In this document: piece by piece, positions 33,290-42,289 of the stretch | Layout of the letters: the number at the start of each line of letters is the position of its first letter | Numbering within the stretch: the stretch's first letter is position 1 | Assembly (NCBI RefSeq): GCF_035984415.1 | Contig: NZ_CP130720.1 | Location: 5,642,001-5,706,000, forward strand | Length of the DNA: 64,000 nt | Reading direction: 5' to 3' | Source of the DNA: Streptomyces sp. NBC_01296 | GTDB taxonomy: Bacteria; Actinomycetota; Actinomycetes; Streptomycetales; Streptomycetaceae | Program-made: the position numbers and the translations under genes | The notes under the pieces: generated by a model | Seen by the model: the letters and a program-made list of their open reading frames with translations, nothing else | Told to the model about the DNA's origin: nothing | Database searches by the model: none

Positions 33290-33363
33290 CGGGGTGTGGC
33301 GCAGCTTGGTAGCGCGTCCGCTTTGGGAGCGGAAGGTCGTCGGTTCGAATCCGGCCACCCCGA
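33290..33363 (+). tRNA. tRNA-Pro (anticodon TGG)
   Basis: 74 bases. Acceptor CGGGGTG/CACCCCG, anticodon loop TTTGGGA, T loop TTCGAAT; CCA is encoded directly after (33364-33366). It lies between tRNA-Gly and tig. Confidence 0.96.
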
Positions 33364-33529
33364 CCACCGGCATCGCCATCACAAGATCGCGTTGTGGGCT
33401 GATTGCCGCTTGCGGTTACTATGCAAGCTGCGTGCCCGTGTGTCTGATGTACCGGGCCGAATCCGCCGAACCGCTGAATCGCAGCGCGGACGCAGAACCC
33501 CAAGCAGTCAGCCACAAGGAGACCGAACC

Positions 33530-34933
33530 GTGAAGAGCGCCGTGGAGACCCTGAACCCGACTCGGGTTCGGCTCACTGTTGAGGTGCCCTTCGAGGAGCT
33601 CAAGGACAGCCTCGACGCGGCGTACAAGAAGATCAACCAGCAGGTCACGGTGAAGGGCTTCCGCAAGGGCAAGATCCCCGCCCGGGTCATCGACCAGCGC
33701 TTCGGTCGCGGTGCGGTGCTGGAGGAGGCCGTCAACGACGCCCTCCCGAAGTTCTACACCGAGGCCGTCAACGAGGCCGACCTGAACCCGCTGGGCCAGC
33801 CTGAGGTCGACATCACGGAGCTGAAGGACGGCGAGCTGCTGGCCTTCACCGCCGAGGTCGACGTCCGCCCCGAGATCGAGATCCCGGACTACTCCGGCAT
33901 CGAGGTCGAGGTCGACGCGGTCGAGGTTTCCGACGAGGACATCGAGAAGTCGGTCGAGCAGCTGCGCGGCCGCTTCGCGTCCACCAAGGACGTCGAGCGC
34001 GCGGCCGAGGACGGCGACGTCGTCACCATCGACCTCGAGGCCAAGGTCGACGGCGAGGTGCTGCCGGACGGCGTCGCCTCCGACGTCTCCTACACCATCG
34101 GCTCGGGCGAGCTCCTCGAGGGCATCGACGACGCCGTCAAGGGCCTGGAGGCCGGTGGCGAGGCCACCTTCACCTCCCAGCTGAAGGGCGGCTCCGCCGA
34201 GGGCAAGGACGCCGAGGTCACCGTCAAGGTCACCAAGGTCTCCGCCAAGGAGCTCCCGGAGCTGGACGACGAGTTCGCGCAGATGGCGAGCGAGTTCGAC
34301 ACCCTCGAGGACCTCAAGGCGGACAGTCGCAAGCGCCTCGAGAACATGAAGCAGTACGACCAGGCCACGCAGGCCCAGGAGCGCGTCCTGGAGAAGCTGC
34401 TGGAGCTCGTCGAGGTGCCGATCCCCGAGAAGCTCCTCGCGGACGAGGTCCAGACCCGCAAGCACAACCTGGAGCACCACCAGCTCGGCCAGATGGGTCT
34501 GACCATCGAGAAGTACCTGGAGTTCCAGGGCAAGACGGTCGAGGAGTTCGACGCCGAGACCTCCGAGCAGGCGATCAAGGGCATCAAGACCCAGTTCGTC
34601 CTCGACGCGCTGGTCAACAAGGAGAAGCTGGGCGTCGACCAGGAGGAGCTCACCGAGCACCTCATGCGCCGTGCCGCTTCTTCCGGCATGTCCCCCGACC
34701 AGTTCGCCCAGGCCGTCGTCGAGGGTGGCCAGGTGCCGATGCTCGTCGGCGAGGTCGCCCGCGGCAAGGCCCTCGCGGTCGTCGTCGAGGCCGCCAAGGT
34801 CGTCGACACCAACGGTGAGGTCGTCGACCTCTCCGACGAGGACGACGAGGTCGAGGCCGCCGCCGAGACCGTCGAGGCCGTCGTCGACGGTGACGCCGAC
34901 GCCGCCGAGGCGCAGGCCGACGAGGCCAAGTAA
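33530..34933 (+). CDS. tig: trigger factor (ribosome-associated chaperone/prolyl isomerase)
   Basis: 467 residues from GTG 33530 (AAGGAG about 10 bases upstream). The ribosome-binding loop appears as GFRKGKIPARVI (about 43-54). The FKBP-like prolyl isomerase domain covers about 155-245, and the C-terminal helical chaperone domain ends in an acidic Ala/Asp/Glu-rich tail of about 40 residues typical of actinobacteria. It binds the ribosome exit tunnel and shields nascent chains. It heads the tig-clpP1-clpP2-clpX order conserved in many bacteria. Confidence 0.97.
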   Translation: MKSAVETLNPTRVRLTVEVPFEELKDSLDAAYKKINQQVTVKGFRKGKIPARVIDQRFGRGAVLEEAVNDALPKFYTEAVNEADLNPLGQPEVDITELKDGELLAFTAEVDVRPEIEIPDYSGIEVEVDAVEVSDEDIEKSVEQLRGRFASTKDVERAAEDGDVVTIDLEAKVDGEVLPDGVASDVSYTIGSGELLEGIDDAVKGLEAGGEATFTSQLKGGSAEGKDAEVTVKVTKVSAKELPELDDEFAQMASEFDTLEDLKADSRKRLENMKQYDQATQAQERVLEKLLELVEVPIPEKLLADEVQTRKHNLEHHQLGQMGLTIEKYLEFQGKTVEEFDAETSEQAIKGIKTQFVLDALVNKEKLGVDQEELTEHLMRRAASSGMSPDQFAQAVVEGGQVPMLVGEVARGKALAVVVEAAKVVDTNGEVVDLSDEDDEVEAAAETVEAVVDGDADAAEAQADEAK

Positions 34934-34976
34934 CACCCTGGGCGCCGCCCCGCGCGGCGCCCGCTGAGCAGCACCC

Positions 34977-35012
34977 CGAAGGGCCCGTACGCAGCCGTGT
35001 ACGGGCCCTTCG
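34977..35012 (+). terminator. terminator of tig
   Basis: 14-bp perfect stem CGAAGGGCCCGTAC with 8-base loop. A second hairpin (GGGCGCCGC stem, 34940-34962) precedes it. Confidence 0.85.
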
Positions 35013-35074
35013 CACACTCCGTGCACGGCGCCGTCCACAGGGCCTGCGCCCGGTCCCCGAAGGGCCCGCGGACC

Positions 35075-35091
35075 TTGCGCTCCGAGCGAAC
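35075..35091 (-). promoter_or_regulatory. ClgR activator box of clpP1P2
   Basis: Read on the minus strand: GTTCGC-TCGGA-GCGCAA. This contains the published Streptomyces ClgR motif GTTCGC-N5-GCG exactly, in the expected place upstream of clpP1. Confidence 0.7.
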
Positions 35092-35256
35092 AGTTCGGGA
35101 AGCGGGATGGCGTTGTCCGACCTGCGCGTTAGGGTCCATGAATACGAGGGCACGGGAGTACCCGGAAGCAGGCGGCCACCGCCGCCCCGATCGGTCCGCG
35201 CCCCAGAACGAGACGCTGAGACGGCATGTGGCCGTCGGAGACGAGCAGGTGGATAC

Positions 35257-35874
35257 GTGACGAATCTGAAGCCTTACGCCGCGGGTGAGCCGTCCATCGG
35301 TGGCGGCCTCGGCGACCATGTCTACAACCGGCTGCTCGGCGAGCGCATCATCTTCCTCGGCCAGCAGGTCGACGACGACATCGCCAACAAGATCACGGCG
35401 CAGCTCCTCCTCCTGGCCGCGGAGCCGGATAAGGACATCTACCTGTACATCAACAGCCCCGGCGGCTCGGTGACGGCGGGCATGGCGGTCTACGACACCA
35501 TGCAGTACATCCCGAACGACGTCGTCACCATCGGCATGGGCATGGCGGCCTCCATGGGCCAGTTCCTGCTCACCGGCGGCGCCCAGGGCAAGCGCTTCGC
35601 GCTCCCGAACACCGACATCCTGATGCACCAGGGTTCCGCCGGCATCGGTGGCACCGCCTCGGACATCAAGATCCAGGCCGAGTACCTGCTGCGCACGAAG
35701 CAGCGCATGGCAGAGATCACCGCCCACCACTCCGGCCAGACCGTGGAGGCGATCATCCGCGACGGCGACCGCGACCGCTGGTTCACCGCGGAGGAGGCCA
35801 AGGGGTACGGCCTCATCGACGAGATCATCTCCGCCGCGTCGCTGGTCCCGGGCGGCGGCGGCACCGGGGCCTGA
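35257..35874 (+). CDS. clpP1: ATP-dependent Clp protease proteolytic subunit 1
   Basis: 205 residues from GTG 35257. The catalytic triad is Ser99 (GMGMAASMGQ), His124 (ILMHQ) and Asp173 (DRDRW). It forms a mixed chamber with ClpP2 that degrades proteins fed by ClpX or ClpC. In Streptomyces it is the housekeeping ClpP, needed for normal growth and development. A palindrome (35891-35912) separates it from clpP2. Confidence 0.96.
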   Translation: MTNLKPYAAGEPSIGGGLGDHVYNRLLGERIIFLGQQVDDDIANKITAQLLLLAAEPDKDIYLYINSPGGSVTAGMAVYDTMQYIPNDVVTIGMGMAASMGQFLLTGGAQGKRFALPNTDILMHQGSAGIGGTASDIKIQAEYLLRTKQRMAEITAHHSGQTVEAIIRDGDRDRWFTAEEAKGYGLIDEIISAASLVPGGGGTGA

Positions 35875-35890
35875 TCCCGGCCCCGGCGCG

Positions 35891-35912
35891 CGGGGCCTCG
35901 TACGAGGCCCCG
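35891..35912. promoter_or_regulatory. 22-bp palindrome between clpP1 and clpP2
   Basis: CGGGGCCTCGTACGAGGCCCCG: can form a 9-10 bp hairpin within the operon, perhaps tuning the clpP1:clpP2 ratio or protecting mRNA ends. Confidence 0.5.
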
Positions 35913-35960
35913 TACGCCCGCTCGCACCCGGCAAGCCCCAGCCCGCAGAACGCCACCAGG

Positions 35961-36632
35961 ATGGTGAACACCCAGATGCACATGAACAACCTCTCTCCCG
36001 CGAGCGGCCTCTACACCGGCGCACCGGTGGACAACCGCTACGTCGTCCCGCGCTTCGTCGAGCGCACCTCGCAGGGCGTGCGCGAGTACGACCCGTACGC
36101 GAAGCTCTTCGAGGAGCGCGTGATCTTCCTCGGCGTGCAGATCGACGACGCCTCCGCCAACGACGTCATGGCGCAGCTGCTGTGCCTGGAGTCGATGGAC
36201 CCGGACCGCGACATCTCGATCTACATCAACAGCCCCGGCGGCTCCTTCACCGCGCTGACGGCCATCTACGACACGATGCAGTTCGTGAAGCCGGACATCC
36301 AGACGGTCTGCATGGGCCAGGCGGCCTCCGCCGCCGCGGTCCTGCTGGCCGCCGGCACCCCCGGCAAGCGCATGGCGCTGCCGAACGCCCGTGTGCTGAT
36401 CCACCAGCCGTCGGGCGGCACCGGCCGCGAGCAGCTCTCCGACCTGGAGATCGCGGCCAGGGAGATCCTGCGCATGCGTGACCAGCTGGAGACCATGCTG
36501 GCCAAGCACTCGACCACGCCGATCGAGAAGATCCGCGAGGACATCGAGCGCGACAAGATCCTGACGGCCGAGGACGCGCTCGCGTACGGCCTGATCGACC
36601 AGATCGTCTCGACCCGCAAGAACTCCCACTGA
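35961..36632 (+). CDS. clpP2: ATP-dependent Clp protease proteolytic subunit 2
   Basis: 223 residues. Triad Ser123 (GQAASAAAVLL), His148 (LIHQP), Asp198 (IERDK). The N-terminal extension includes an alternative start at MHMNNLSPAS and is probably processed. It co-assembles with ClpP1. Second gene of the ClgR-controlled operon. Confidence 0.96.
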   Translation: MVNTQMHMNNLSPASGLYTGAPVDNRYVVPRFVERTSQGVREYDPYAKLFEERVIFLGVQIDDASANDVMAQLLCLESMDPDRDISIYINSPGGSFTALTAIYDTMQFVKPDIQTVCMGQAASAAAVLLAAGTPGKRMALPNARVLIHQPSGGTGREQLSDLEIAAREILRMRDQLETMLAKHSTTPIEKIREDIERDKILTAEDALAYGLIDQIVSTRKNSH

Positions 36633-36690
36633 TCCTTGCCGCCAGTTGGCGTGGGCACGTCGTCACATTCGGCGATGTGAACCACGTCAA

Positions 36691-36712
36691 GGGGGCCCCG
36701 TACGGGGCCCCC
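36691..36712 (+). terminator. terminator/palindrome between clpP2 and clpX
   Basis: Perfect 22-bp palindrome GGGGGCCCCGTACGGGGCCC-CC. It probably ends the clpP1P2 transcript, giving clpX its own promoter in 36713-36785. Confidence 0.75.
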
Positions 36713-36785
36713 GGCAAGGTACCGTCGGATATGAGGCACCAGGAGCGCTGAACCAAGCGTCTCCCAGGCGAAGGGGAAGCACCTC

Positions 36786-38072
36786 GTGGCACGCATCGGT
36801 GACGGCGGCGACCTGCTCAAGTGCTCGTTCTGCGGAAAGAGCCAGAAGCAGGTGAAGAAGCTCATCGCAGGACCCGGTGTGTACATCTGCGACGAGTGCA
36901 TCGACCTCTGCAACGAGATCATCGAGGAGGAGCTCGCCGAGACCTCCGAGGTCCGGTGGGAGGAACTCCCCAAGCCTCGTGAGATCTACGAGTTCCTGGA
37001 GAGCTACGTCGTCGGCCAGGAGCCGGCGAAGAAGGCCCTCTCGGTGGCGGTGTACAACCACTACAAGCGGGTCCAGGCCGGCGAGAACGGCGGCGCGCAG
37101 GGCCGGGACGACGCGATCGAGCTCGCGAAGTCCAACATCCTGCTGCTGGGCCCGACGGGCTCGGGCAAGACGCTCCTCGCCCAGACGCTCGCGCGCATGC
37201 TGAACGTCCCGTTCGCCATCGCCGACGCGACGGCGCTGACGGAGGCCGGGTACGTCGGCGAGGACGTCGAGAACATCCTGCTCAAGCTGATCCAGGCGGC
37301 CGACTACGACGTCAAGAAGGCCGAGACCGGGATCATCTACATCGACGAGATCGACAAGGTCGCCCGCAAGAGCGAGAACCCGTCGATCACGCGCGACGTG
37401 AGCGGCGAGGGCGTGCAGCAGGCCCTGCTGAAGATCCTCGAGGGCACGACGGCCTCGGTCCCGCCGCAGGGCGGCCGCAAGCACCCGCACCAGGAGTTCA
37501 TCCAGATCGACACGACGAACGTGCTCTTCATCGTGGGCGGCGCCTTCGCCGGCCTCGAGAAGATCATCGAGTCGCGTGCGGGCGCCAAGGGCATCGGCTT
37601 CGGGGCGACGATCCGCTCGAAGCGCGAGATCGAGGCGAGCGACCAGTTCCAGGAGGTCATGCCGGAGGACCTGGTGAAGTTCGGGATGATCCCGGAGTTC
37701 ATCGGCCGTCTGCCCGTGATCACCTCGGTCCACAACCTGGACCGCGAGGCGCTGCTGCAGATCCTGGTGGAGCCGCGGAACGCGCTGGTGAAGCAGTACC
37801 AGCGGCTGTTCGAACTCGACGGCGTCGAGCTGGACTTCGAGCGCGAGGCGCTGGAGGCCATCGCGGACCAGGCGATCCTCCGCCAGACGGGCGCGCGCGG
37901 CCTGCGCGCCATCATGGAAGAGGTCCTGATGTCGGTGATGTACGAGGTCCCGTCCCGCAAGGACGTGGCCCGCGTGGTCATCACCTCGGACGTCGTCCGC
38001 TCGAACGTCAACCCGACGCTGGTCCCCCGCATCGTCCCGAAGGACCAGGGCCCGCAGGAGAAGTCGGCGTAG
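36786..38072 (+). CDS. clpX: ClpX unfoldase (ATPase subunit of Clp protease)
   Basis: 428 residues from GTG with GAAGGGGAAG upstream. Zinc-binding domain Cys13, Cys16, Cys35, Cys38; Walker A GPTGSGKT 122-129; Walker B IIYIDEID 183-190; a ClpP-contacting IGF loop is visible as GIGFGATI. It unfolds tagged substrates and feeds them into ClpP1P2. A very strong terminator follows. Confidence 0.97.
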   Translation: MARIGDGGDLLKCSFCGKSQKQVKKLIAGPGVYICDECIDLCNEIIEEELAETSEVRWEELPKPREIYEFLESYVVGQEPAKKALSVAVYNHYKRVQAGENGGAQGRDDAIELAKSNILLLGPTGSGKTLLAQTLARMLNVPFAIADATALTEAGYVGEDVENILLKLIQAADYDVKKAETGIIYIDEIDKVARKSENPSITRDVSGEGVQQALLKILEGTTASVPPQGGRKHPHQEFIQIDTTNVLFIVGGAFAGLEKIIESRAGAKGIGFGATIRSKREIEASDQFQEVMPEDLVKFGMIPEFIGRLPVITSVHNLDREALLQILVEPRNALVKQYQRLFELDGVELDFEREALEAIADQAILRQTGARGLRAIMEEVLMSVMYEVPSRKDVARVVITSDVVRSNVNPTLVPRIVPKDQGPQEKSA

Positions 38073-38090
38073 CCGTCACGACGCACGCGA

Positions 38091-38121
38091 AGGGGCGCCC
38101 GGCCACCGGCCGGGCGCCCCT
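38091..38121 (+). terminator. terminator of clpX
   Basis: Perfect 14-bp stem AGGGGCGCCCGGCC, loop ACC. Confidence 0.92.
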
Positions 38122-38185
38122 CTGCGCTTCGAAGCGTGCAGTCGGCGTCCTGGCCGCGACGTTCGCCGCAGCCGACCTCCCGATC

Positions 38186-38398
38186 ATGGCGGCTTCGCCT
38201 GCGTCGGCCTCGTCGGCCGACTGCCAGGTCTACCTGCGCAACGTGGGCTACAACGTGGGCCCGCAGGTCGAGAATTCATGCAATGCCGGCGCCGCATGGG
38301 ACATGAGCGGACTGAACCGTCACGCCTGTTACGTGTCCTTGGTGAACCTCGGAGTGAAGGTCAACGACGCCTCCACGGCTTGCTACCGGCTGGCCTGA
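38186..38398 (+). CDS. small secreted Cys-rich protein, possibly 5'-truncated
   Basis: 70 residues from the only in-frame ATG. The mature part (DCQVYLRNVGYNVGPQVENSC ... ACYVSLVNLGVKV ... STACYRLA, as separate blocks) has four cysteines and matches a Streptomyces family of small secreted proteins. Codons upstream read KRAVGVLAATFAAADLPIMAASPASA, in pieces an evident signal peptide (KRAVGVLAATFAAADLP, then AASPASA), but no ATG, GTG or TTG begins it. The gene may have lost its start, fused next to the clpX terminator. Expression is doubtful. Confidence 0.5.
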   Translation: MAASPASASSADCQVYLRNVGYNVGPQVENSCNAGAAWDMSGLNRHACYVSLVNLGVKVNDASTACYRLA

Positions 38399-38453
38399 CC
38401 GTGTGGGGCAGGTCGGCGCGGGGCGTATGCCCCCACGCCGTCCGTCCGTCCGG

Positions 38454-39383
38454 TCAGGCCTTGACGCGGGCGGTGTTGTAGAGCTTGGCCGCAAGTTCGG
38501 AGGTCTGCTCCAGGGTGTAGCCCGTCTTGCCGGCCAGGACAGAGGCCAGGTCGGTCGCGCTGACCACGCTCAGGGTGCTGTAGTCACCCCAGATGCAGAC
38601 CGGCAGCGTGAACTCCTTCGGCCCCTTGGCCGTGGTGCTCGTGCTCGTGGAGGTGAACTTCATCTCCTGGCACTTCATCACCGCGCCGCTGAACCCCGAC
38701 GGAGTCACTGCTTGGGGGCTCCCGATCAGGTCCACCGACATGGACTTGTCCTTGCCGGCGTTGAGCTTGGCCGTGGCGAAGTACGCGTCCACAGCCTTCT
38801 CCGGGTCCGCGATGTCGCCGTACAGACCCGAGAAGTTCAGGGCCTTGGCCGACAGAGGGTTGCTCGGGTCGCCGGCCTGGTACTGCTGGGCCACCTTGGT
38901 GGGGTTCTTGATCCCCATGGCCTCGGCTTCGGTCTTGTCCTTGTCGCTGAGGGGCGTGTCCTTGTACTTCGGGTCCTTCTTGAAGTCGTTCACCGTCTCC
39001 GGGGCGACCAGCTTGTAGCCCTTGGTGGCGGACGAGACCGAGCCCGAGGCGCCGCCGCCCTTCGTGAAGTACCAGCCGGCGCCCGCGATGACCGCCACCG
39101 CGACGACGACGGCGACGATCACGCCGCCCTTGGACTTCTTCGGCTGCTGCGGGGCTATCCCGCCGTACGGGGGCTGCTGCGGGTAGCCGTAGCCCGGCTG
39201 CTGCTGCGGCGGCTGCTGGGGGTAGCCCTGCGGAGGCACGCCCGGCGGGGGCTGCTGGGGGTAGCCGTAGCCGGGCTGCGGGGCGGGCTGCCCGTACGGT
39301 CCCGGCTGCTGCGGGGGGCCTCCGTAGGGTCCCGGCTGCTGCGGCGGCTGGCCTCCATACGGTCCCGGCTGGTTGTAGCTCAT
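38454..39383 (-). CDS. Pro/Gln/Gly/Tyr-rich single-pass membrane protein
   Basis: 309 residues. Residues 1-80 are a cytoplasmic tail of PQQPGPYG(G/Q)-type repeats. A KKSKGGVIVAVVVAVAVIAG membrane anchor follows at about 85-104. The external domain of about 200 residues (YKLVAPETVNDFKKDPKYKDTP in part, then two Cys in KCQEMKF and VCIWGD) is of a kind common in streptomycetes, with many paralogues. Function unknown; tails of this kind are low-complexity and may mediate weak interactions. It is divergent from valS. Confidence 0.8.
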   Translation of the reverse strand: MSYNQPGPYGGQPPQQPGPYGGPPQQPGPYGQPAPQPGYGYPQQPPPGVPPQGYPQQPPQQQPGYGYPQQPPYGGIAPQQPKKSKGGVIVAVVVAVAVIAGAGWYFTKGGGASGSVSSATKGYKLVAPETVNDFKKDPKYKDTPLSDKDKTEAEAMGIKNPTKVAQQYQAGDPSNPLSAKALNFSGLYGDIADPEKAVDAYFATAKLNAGKDKSMSVDLIGSPQAVTPSGFSGAVMKCQEMKFTSTSTSTTAKGPKEFTLPVCIWGDYSTLSVVSATDLASVLAGKTGYTLEQTSELAAKLYNTARVKA

Positions 39384-39511
39384 GCCCGCGTCCCCCTTCA
39401 GGAATCCTTATGCGTTTCAGACATCCTGTCGGAAGCCCATCGCCCACAGGGCGCCGGGCCCCCTGATTACCGGTTTCATGACTGGACTGTTACGGCTCTA
39501 AACTGTGCCTC

Positions 39512-42133
39512 GTGACCGAGAACACGCAGACACCCAGCAGCCCCAACTCCGAACTGCCGACCGCGTACGCTCCGGCCGAGGTAGAGGGGAAGCTCTACGA
39601 GCGCTGGGTGGAGCGTGGGTACTTCACGGCCGATCCCGCGAGCGAGAAGCCCGCGTACACCATCGTCATCCCGCCGCCGAACGTCACCGGCTCCCTGCAC
39701 CTGGGGCACGCCTTCCAGCACACGCTCATGGACGCCCTGACCCGCCGCAAGCGCATGCAGGGCTACGAGTCCCTGTGGCTGCCCGGCATGGACCACGCCG
39801 GTATCGCCACCCAGAACAAGGTCGAGCAGCAGCTCGCGGAAGAGGGCAAGTCCCGCCACGACCTGGGCCGCGAGGAGTTCGTCGAGCGCGTCTGGCAGTG
39901 GAAGGAAGAGTACGGCGGCAAGATCCTCGGCCAGATGCGCCGCCTCGGCGACGGCGTCGACTGGTCGCGCGAGCGGTTCACCATGGACGAGGGCCTCTCC
40001 AAGGCCGTCCAGACGATCTTCAAGAAGCTCTACGACGACGAGCTGATCTACCGCGCCGAGCGCATCATCAACTGGTGCCCCCGCTGCCTCACGGCCATCT
40101 CCGACATCGAGGTGGAGTACCAGGAGGACGCGGGCGAGCTCGTCTCGATCAAGTACGGCGAGGGCGAGGACACCCTCGTCGTCGCCACCACCCGCGCCGA
40201 GACGATGCTCGGTGACACCGCCGTGGCCGTCCACCCGGACGACGAGCGGTACGCGCACCTCATCGGCAAGCGGATCAAGCTGCCGCTGACCGACCGGACC
40301 ATCCCGGTCGTCGCCGACACGCACGTCGACCCGGAGTTCGGCACCGGCGCCGTCAAGGTGACCCCGGCGCACGACCCGAACGACTTCGCGATCGGCCAGC
40401 GCCACGACCTGCCCTCCATGACGATCATGGACGAGCACGGCATCATCACCGTCCACGGCCCCTTCCTCGGCCTGGACCGCTTCGAGGCCCGCTCCGCGGT
40501 CGTCGGGGCGCTGCGCGAGCAGGGCCGGATCGTCGCCGAGAAGCGCCCGTACCTGCACTCCGTCGGGCACTGCTCCCGCTGCCGCACCACCGTCGAGCCG
40601 CGCCTGTCGCTGCAGTGGTGGGTCAAGGTCGAGACGCTGGCCAAGGCCGCCGGCGACGCCGTCCGCGACGGCCGCGTCTCGATCCACCCCGAGGAGATGT
40701 CGAAGCGCTACTTCGACTGGGTCGACAACCTCAACGACTGGTGCATCTCGCGCCAGCTGTGGTGGGGCCACCGGATCCCGGTCTGGTACGGCCCGGACGG
40801 CGAGATCGTCTGCGTCGGCCCGGACGACGAGGCGCCCACCGGCGAGGGCTGGCGCCAGGACACGGACGTCCTCGACACCTGGTTCTCCTCCGGCCTGTGG
40901 CCGTTCTCCACGCTCGGCTGGCCGGAGAAGACCCCGGACCTGGCGAAGTTCTACTCCACCGACGTCCTGGTGACCGGCCACGACATCATCTTCTTCTGGG
41001 TCGCCCGGATGATGATGTTCGGCCTGTACGCCATGGACGGCGAGGCGCCCTTCAAGACCATCGCGCTGACCGGCCTGGTCCGCGACGAGCGCGGCAAGAA
41101 GATGTCGAAGTCCTTCGGCAACGTCGTCGACCCGCTGGACTGGATGGACAAGTACGGCTCCGACGCCGTCCGCTTCACCCTGGCCAAGGGCGCCAACCCG
41201 GGCACCGACGTGCCGATCGGCGAGGACTGGGTCCAGGCCTCCAGCAAGTTCGCCAACAAGATCTGGAACGCCACGCGCTTCGCGCTGATGAACGGCGCCA
41301 CGATCGAGGGCGACCTGCCGCCGGTCGAGCAGCTGTCCGCGACGGACCGCTGGATCCTGTCCCGCCTGAACAAGACGGTCGCGCAGGTCGACGCGTACTA
41401 CGAGGACTTCCAGTTCTCGAAGCTCAGCGAGGCGCTGTACCACTTCGCGTGGGACGAGGTCTTCGACTGGTACGTCGAGCTGTCGAAGACGACGTTCTTC
41501 GCGGGCGGCGAGCAGGCCAAGGTCTCCGGCCGCGTGCTCGGCGAGGTCATCGACGTCATGCTGCGGCTGCTGCACCCGGTCGTCCCCTTCGTCACCGAGA
41601 CGCTGTGGACCACGCTGACCGGCCGCGAGTCGCTCGTCATCGCCGAGTGGCCCAAGGACAGCGGCTTCCGCGACGAGGCCGCCGAGGCGGAGATCGAGCG
41701 CGTCCAGGCCGTCGTCACCGAGGTCCGCCGGTTCCGCAAGGAGCAGGGCCTCCAGGACGGCCAGAAGGTCCCGGCCCGCCTGGACCTGACCGGTACGGCG
41801 CTGGCCGCGCACGAGGCGGCCGTGCGCCAGCTGCTGCGCCTCCAGCCGGAGGGCGAGGGCTTCACCGCCACCGCCACCCTGCCGGTCGCCGGCGCCACCG
41901 TCGCACTCGACCTGTCGGGCACGATCGACGTCGCCGCCGAGCGGGGGCGCCTCTCCAAGGACCTCGCGGCCGCGGAGAAGGAGAAGCAGCAGGCCGAGGC
42001 GAAGCTCGGGAACGAGGCCTTCCTGGCCAAGGCCCCCGACAACGTCGTGGACAAGATCAAGGGCCGGCTGGCCAAGGCCGAGGCGGACATCGCCCGGATC
42101 CAGGCCCAGCTCGAGACGCTGCCCGCGGCGTAA
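39512..42133 (+). CDS. valS: valyl-tRNA synthetase
   Basis: 873 residues from GTG. Class Ia motifs HLGH (63-66, HIGH box in GSLHLGHAF) and KMSKS (530-534), an editing domain (about 190-340, with VATTRAETMLGDTAVAVHP as two halves), an anticodon-binding domain and a C-terminal coiled coil (LSKDLAAAEKEKQQAEAKLG). It charges tRNA-Val and hydrolyses mischarged Thr-tRNA. A tandem 20-bp repeat and terminator follow. Confidence 0.97.
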   Translation: MTENTQTPSSPNSELPTAYAPAEVEGKLYERWVERGYFTADPASEKPAYTIVIPPPNVTGSLHLGHAFQHTLMDALTRRKRMQGYESLWLPGMDHAGIATQNKVEQQLAEEGKSRHDLGREEFVERVWQWKEEYGGKILGQMRRLGDGVDWSRERFTMDEGLSKAVQTIFKKLYDDELIYRAERIINWCPRCLTAISDIEVEYQEDAGELVSIKYGEGEDTLVVATTRAETMLGDTAVAVHPDDERYAHLIGKRIKLPLTDRTIPVVADTHVDPEFGTGAVKVTPAHDPNDFAIGQRHDLPSMTIMDEHGIITVHGPFLGLDRFEARSAVVGALREQGRIVAEKRPYLHSVGHCSRCRTTVEPRLSLQWWVKVETLAKAAGDAVRDGRVSIHPEEMSKRYFDWVDNLNDWCISRQLWWGHRIPVWYGPDGEIVCVGPDDEAPTGEGWRQDTDVLDTWFSSGLWPFSTLGWPEKTPDLAKFYSTDVLVTGHDIIFFWVARMMMFGLYAMDGEAPFKTIALTGLVRDERGKKMSKSFGNVVDPLDWMDKYGSDAVRFTLAKGANPGTDVPIGEDWVQASSKFANKIWNATRFALMNGATIEGDLPPVEQLSATDRWILSRLNKTVAQVDAYYEDFQFSKLSEALYHFAWDEVFDWYVELSKTTFFAGGEQAKVSGRVLGEVIDVMLRLLHPVVPFVTETLWTTLTGRESLVIAEWPKDSGFRDEAAEAEIERVQAVVTEVRRFRKEQGLQDGQKVPARLDLTGTALAAHEAAVRQLLRLQPEGEGFTATATLPVAGATVALDLSGTIDVAAERGRLSKDLAAAEKEKQQAEAKLGNEAFLAKAPDNVVDKIKGRLAKAEADIARIQAQLETLPAA

Positions 42134-42172
42134 CACGTACAAACGGTGAACCACACGTACATACGGTGAACC
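42133..42172 (+). repeat. tandem 20-bp repeat after valS
   Basis: Two head-to-tail copies of ACACGTAC(A)(A/T)ACGGTGAACC with one mismatch (42133-42152, 42153-42172), the first overlapping the valS stop codon. Confidence 0.85.
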
Positions 42173-42173
42173 T

Positions 42174-42204
42174 TCGGCCCCCGAGTGCATCGCTCGGGGG
42201 CCGA
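42174..42204 (+). terminator. terminator of valS
   Basis: 12-bp perfect stem TCGGCCCCCGAG with 7-base loop. Confidence 0.88.
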
Positions 42205-42289
42205 CGCGTAGGGTGACAGCGGCCCCGGGGGTTCCGTGCAATCGGCAGGGGCCATCGTCGGCCGGCTGTCGACCGAGGGGGGTCTCGGA

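Larger units (their letters stand above)
34934..35256. other. intergenic region between tig and clpP1
   Basis: 323 bp with no gene. It holds the tig terminators (34940-34962 and 34977-35012) and a ClgR box (35075-35091) about 165 bp before clpP1. Confidence 0.8.

Noticed and set aside
33385..33425. A sigma-70-like promoter for tig (TTGTGG ... TACTAT)
   Set aside because: The spacing of about 19 bases is too long to call with confidence, so it is not listed as a feature.
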